Source of the DNA: Bacillota bacterium
Lineage (GTDB): Bacteria > Bacillota_A > Clostridia > DSM-8532
Length of the DNA stretch: 6,291 nucleotides
Assembly: GCA_023424865.1 (NCBI GenBank)
Contig: JAFADM010000182.1
Coordinates: 1 to 6,291 of the forward strand
Direction: 5' to 3'
The notes under the pieces are model-generated. The model had not been told where the DNA came from. It saw nothing but the letters and a program-made list of their open reading frames with translations, and searched no databases. The translations under genes and the position numbers were made by a program. Shown here piece after piece: positions 6,029-6,291 of the stretch. Positions within the stretch are counted from its first letter, which is position 1; each line of letters starts with the position of its first letter.

Positions 6029-6291
6029 ATGACAGTGAATAGCCCCCAATTATCAAAAGAGCCCTTTTATGTAGAGAACTTTACACGTTATGTTCAGGAT
6101 TTTCTTATGGAGGAAAGGCCTGTAGCCGGTATTAAAGGCTGTGATATCGTTGCCGATGGTGAAGATTTTCACAAAATAGAAATTCAAAAAAGCGAGCTTA
6201 TAAATGGCACCTTTCATGACTGCCATTTTGAAAACGCCTCCTTTATCGATGTGGTTTTTAAGTCCTGTGATTTTTCAAACAGCAAATTTAC
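6029..6291 (+). CDS. Pentapeptide-repeat protein, 5' part (cut by window edge)
   Basis: An open frame begins at the ATG at 6029 and runs uninterrupted to the window end (87 full codons). AAAGGA at 6014-6019 gives a ribosome binding site 9 nt upstream. The N-terminus (about 1-50) is not repetitive. From about residue 58 the reading shows five-residue periodicity with phenylalanine or isoleucine at the central position and small or polar residues around it: GTFHD, CHFEN, ASFID, VVFKS, CDFSN, SKF. This is the pentapeptide-repeat pattern, which folds as a right-handed quadrilateral beta-helix. Such proteins range from DNA mimics that protect gyrase (Qnr, MfpA) to proteins of unknown role; the fragment is too short to choose. 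It is on the same strand as the helicase gene, 87 bp downstream, and could be co-transcribed, but the spacer is long enough for its own promoter. Confidence 0.75.
   Translation, partial: MTVNSPQLSKEPFYVENFTRYVQDFLMEERPVAGIKGCDIVADGEDFHKIEIQKSELINGTFHDCHFENASFIDVVFKSCDFSNSKF

Overview
The window looks like a piece of a Clostridia-type (low to mid GC Firmicutes) chromosome. The signs are an N-terminally zinc-ribboned, six-helix membrane protein of a type I associate with Clostridia (DUF6320-like), AGG-rich ribosome binding sites, a TTG start and AT-rich intergenic DNA. Assignment to a genus is not possible from the sequence alone.

Layout: (1) 15-674 (+), a DUF6320-like membrane protein; its stop codon sits in the loop of a 13-bp hairpin that may be its terminator. 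(2) 675-882, a convergent intergenic stretch holding an ordered hexamer array (19 hexamers, arranged as three 36-bp higher-order copies) flanked by short 9-bp and 12-bp tandem duplications. (3) 883-1767 (-), a calcineurin-like metallophosphoesterase with a complete metal-ligand motif set, a TTG start and a good sigma-A-type promoter. (4) 1768-1978, a divergent intergenic region with three copies of a CAAATGT/ACATTTG word in front of the next gene. (5) 1979-5941 (+), the main item: a 1320-residue protein fusing a UPF1-like (COG1112-type) SF1 helicase to a C-terminal single-HKD phospholipase D-family nuclease domain. (6) 5942-6028, a short spacer with three 12-bp tandem repeats. (7) 6029-6291 (+), the 5' part of a pentapeptide-repeat protein cut by the window edge.

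The helicase-PLD fusion matches the described architecture of type II Mokosh anti-phage defence (MkoC), which is the best functional hypothesis here. It would act alone as a single-gene system; nothing else in the window is an obvious partner, although the pentapeptide-repeat gene 87 bp downstream on the same strand is undetermined. The helicase gene is visibly more AT-rich than the metallophosphoesterase gene, consistent with an acquired defence gene placed beside housekeeping genes. The first two genes appear unrelated to it. No RNA genes, CRISPR arrays, transposases or attachment sites were recognised.
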